NCBI GenBank assembly: GCA_020348185.1
Contig: CP070743.1
Span: forward strand, 273,950-280,397
Source: Nitrospirota bacterium
GTDB lineage: Bacteria; Nitrospirota; Nitrospiria; Nitrospirales; UBA8639
Length of the DNA: 6,448 nt
Direction of reading: 5' to 3'
Each line of letters opens with the position of its first letter. Position 1 is the first letter of the stretch. Of the stretch, positions 5,403-6,448 are shown piece after piece. Position numbers and translations under genes: made by a program. The notes below the pieces were generated by a model, which made no database searches, was not told the DNA's origin, and saw nothing but the letters and a program-made list of their open reading frames with translations.

Positions 5403-5446
5403 CCCTCCCTGCGCCAATTTCTTCATGAACCAAATGGCACCTGGTT
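5403..5446. other. Short convergent intergenic gap without a clear terminator
   Basis: This 44-base gap separates the ends of two converging genes. The only pairing seen is AACCA (5428-5432) with TGGTT (5442-5446), 5 bp with a 9-base loop and no T-run. I do not call a terminator here. Confidence 0.5.
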
Positions 5447-6448
5447 TCAAAAAGCTAGTAAAATTTTATTAATTTTCCCCGATACCTTAGAAGATTTCAG
5501 GATACTCGTATGATCTTCGTTAAATCCGAATGATTTGACTGCGGTCTCCTGTGCCTCCGGTTTCAATTGACTGATCAAGGAGACGGTCCCATCGTCGTTT
5601 CCGTTGGTGAACGGATTCCGCCCTCCCTTAAAACTAAACAATAAATAATATTTCATCCTATTGGGCCATGGTGTTTGAAAGAGTGTTTGTTGGAAAGGAC
5701 TGTTTGGGACCATGTCTACCCAAGAAGGAATGACCGCGGGAGCGTGGGCAACACCGATTTGGGCGGCTTGATGGCCTCCCCAAGGAGTGGAAATCGTGAT
5801 GAATAAAATTTTGTCTTTGTGATGGACATCTCTTTCAACGATGTGGTTTAGCAGAGACCTGGAAATCAATCCCCCCATGCTATGGGCAATGACAATAAGT
5901 TTTTCAAATTTATTTTTGACTGATATTTCATCGAGTATTTTCCCTAATCCCTCGGCAATCCAATTAAGGCGAAGGCCAGAGGGATAAAACACAAGCCAGG
6001 GTTGAAACCGGGACCGGTCAAGTTTTTGAACGATAGGGGCCCAGTCCTGGGGCTGTCCCCCAGCCCCATGGACAAACAACACCGGTGTTTTATCTTTAGA
6101 GAAAGGTTCAAGAAAAAATATTCCTCCGCCTACCGTTTCCCAGAATCGAAGGGGTTCCCAAAGTCCCATCCGGCCATTTTCGTGAGTGAACCGCGAATCT
6201 TCTAAATTGACAACTTCTCCAATTCCAACCCGGGCAAATGGGAAACCTTGTTTGGCTTTGCTGGCAGGGTGTGATAAATCGGGTGACTCCCGCAGGGTGA
6301 GGGTGCGAGGAGCCTGGAGGGGGATGTTGAGGTCATGGAGATCCTTAGAGGATTCGAGCGTAATGACTGTAGGAGATCCATAATATCCGGCATATTCCTC
6401 CTTTTGATACACTAAATCTTCGTTGGTATCTTTAAAGGCCGCAAGCAC
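5447..6448 (-). CDS. Alpha/beta-hydrolase (lipase/esterase-like), N-terminus beyond window edge
   Basis: The minus-strand frame is open from the right edge to TGA (5449-5447), 333 codons. The first visible codon is GTG, but no upstream DNA is available to judge a start. The sequence opens in mid-domain (LAAFKDTNEDLVYQ), so the gene very probably continues outside. Residues 1-115 form an N-terminal beta-rich region with an EF-hand-like loop (D7, N9, D11, E18). The hydrolase core follows: LFVHGAGG (124-131, oxyanion loop), WLVFYPSG (151-158), nucleophile Ser190 in IAHSMGGL (187-194), STPWGG (220-225), probable acid Asp285 or Asp286 in GNDDGTVSL (283-291) and catalytic His313 in NEDHTSIL (310-317). 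The triad looks complete, so an active serine hydrolase on lipid or ester substrates is expected. The substrate cannot be told. It is convergent with the lipid-transport operon; a functional link is possible but unproven. Confidence 0.9.
   Translation of the reverse strand: MLAAFKDTNEDLVYQKEEYAGYYGSPTVITLESSKDLHDLNIPLQAPRTLTLRESPDLSHPASKAKQGFPFARVGIGEVVNLEDSRFTHENGRMGLWEPLRFWETVGGGIFFLEPFSKDKTPVLFVHGAGGQPQDWAPIVQKLDRSRFQPWLVFYPSGLRLNWIAEGLGKILDEISVKNKFEKLIVIAHSMGGLISRSLLNHIVERDVHHKDKILFITISTPWGGHQAAQIGVAHAPAVIPSWVDMVPNSPFQQTLFQTPWPNRMKYYLLFSFKGGRNPFTNGNDDGTVSLISQLKPEAQETAVKSFGFNEDHTSILKSSKVSGKINKILLAF

Noticed and set aside
5428..5446. Small inverted repeat AACCA/TGGTT between the converging genes as a terminator
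   Set aside because: The stem is only 5 bp, there is no T-run on either strand, and it abuts the hydrolase stop.

Overview
The window reads as a chromosomal segment of a diderm (Gram-negative) bacterium of roughly even GC content. The signs are an MCE/Mla-type lipid transport operon, two predicted lipoproteins and a secretory-type hydrolase. The gene style (an MlaE permease fused to a STAS domain, an elongated MlaD and a PqiC-like lipoprotein) would fit Nitrospirota or a related lineage, but that placement is a weak inference and no marker gene is present.

Layout. Positions 1-416 (minus) hold the start of a small lipoprotein gene that runs off the left edge. Positions 644-1159 (minus) encode a SpoIIAA-like (STAS-fold) protein with a basic, serine-rich tail. 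Upstream of it, 1245-1458 (minus) looks like a compact independent transcription unit. It has a weak promoter, a near-perfect Shine-Dalgarno, a 22-codon ORF for a wholly uncharged hydrophobic peptide, two small hairpins and a strong Rho-independent terminator. The terminator's 3' arm is complementary to that Shine-Dalgarno. This unit is the least expected thing in the window; it resembles a small membrane peptide gene or a type I toxin-like mRNA.

Positions 1660-5402 (plus) form a four-gene operon: STAS-MlaE permease, MlaF ATPase, long MCE protein (MlaD) and a PqiC/YmbA-family lipoprotein. The expected machine is an inner-membrane ABC transporter (MlaE plus MlaF, with the fused STAS domain standing in for MlaB). 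The periplasmic MCE ring and its long helical extension reach towards an outer-membrane lipoprotein, moving lipids between the two membranes. No MlaC-like soluble carrier is visible. The 5' part of the lipoprotein gene contains an imperfect palindrome of about 85 bp, probably a dispersed repeat. It is translated in frame and gives an abnormally long segment ahead of the lipoprotein signal.

Positions 5447-6448 (minus) carry a convergent alpha/beta-hydrolase (lipase/esterase-like) with an intact Ser-Asp-His triad; its N-terminus lies beyond the right edge. The gene-free gaps (417-643, 1163-1309, 1379-1659, 5403-5446) are all under 300 bases. No tRNA, rRNA, CRISPR array or transposase gene was seen.
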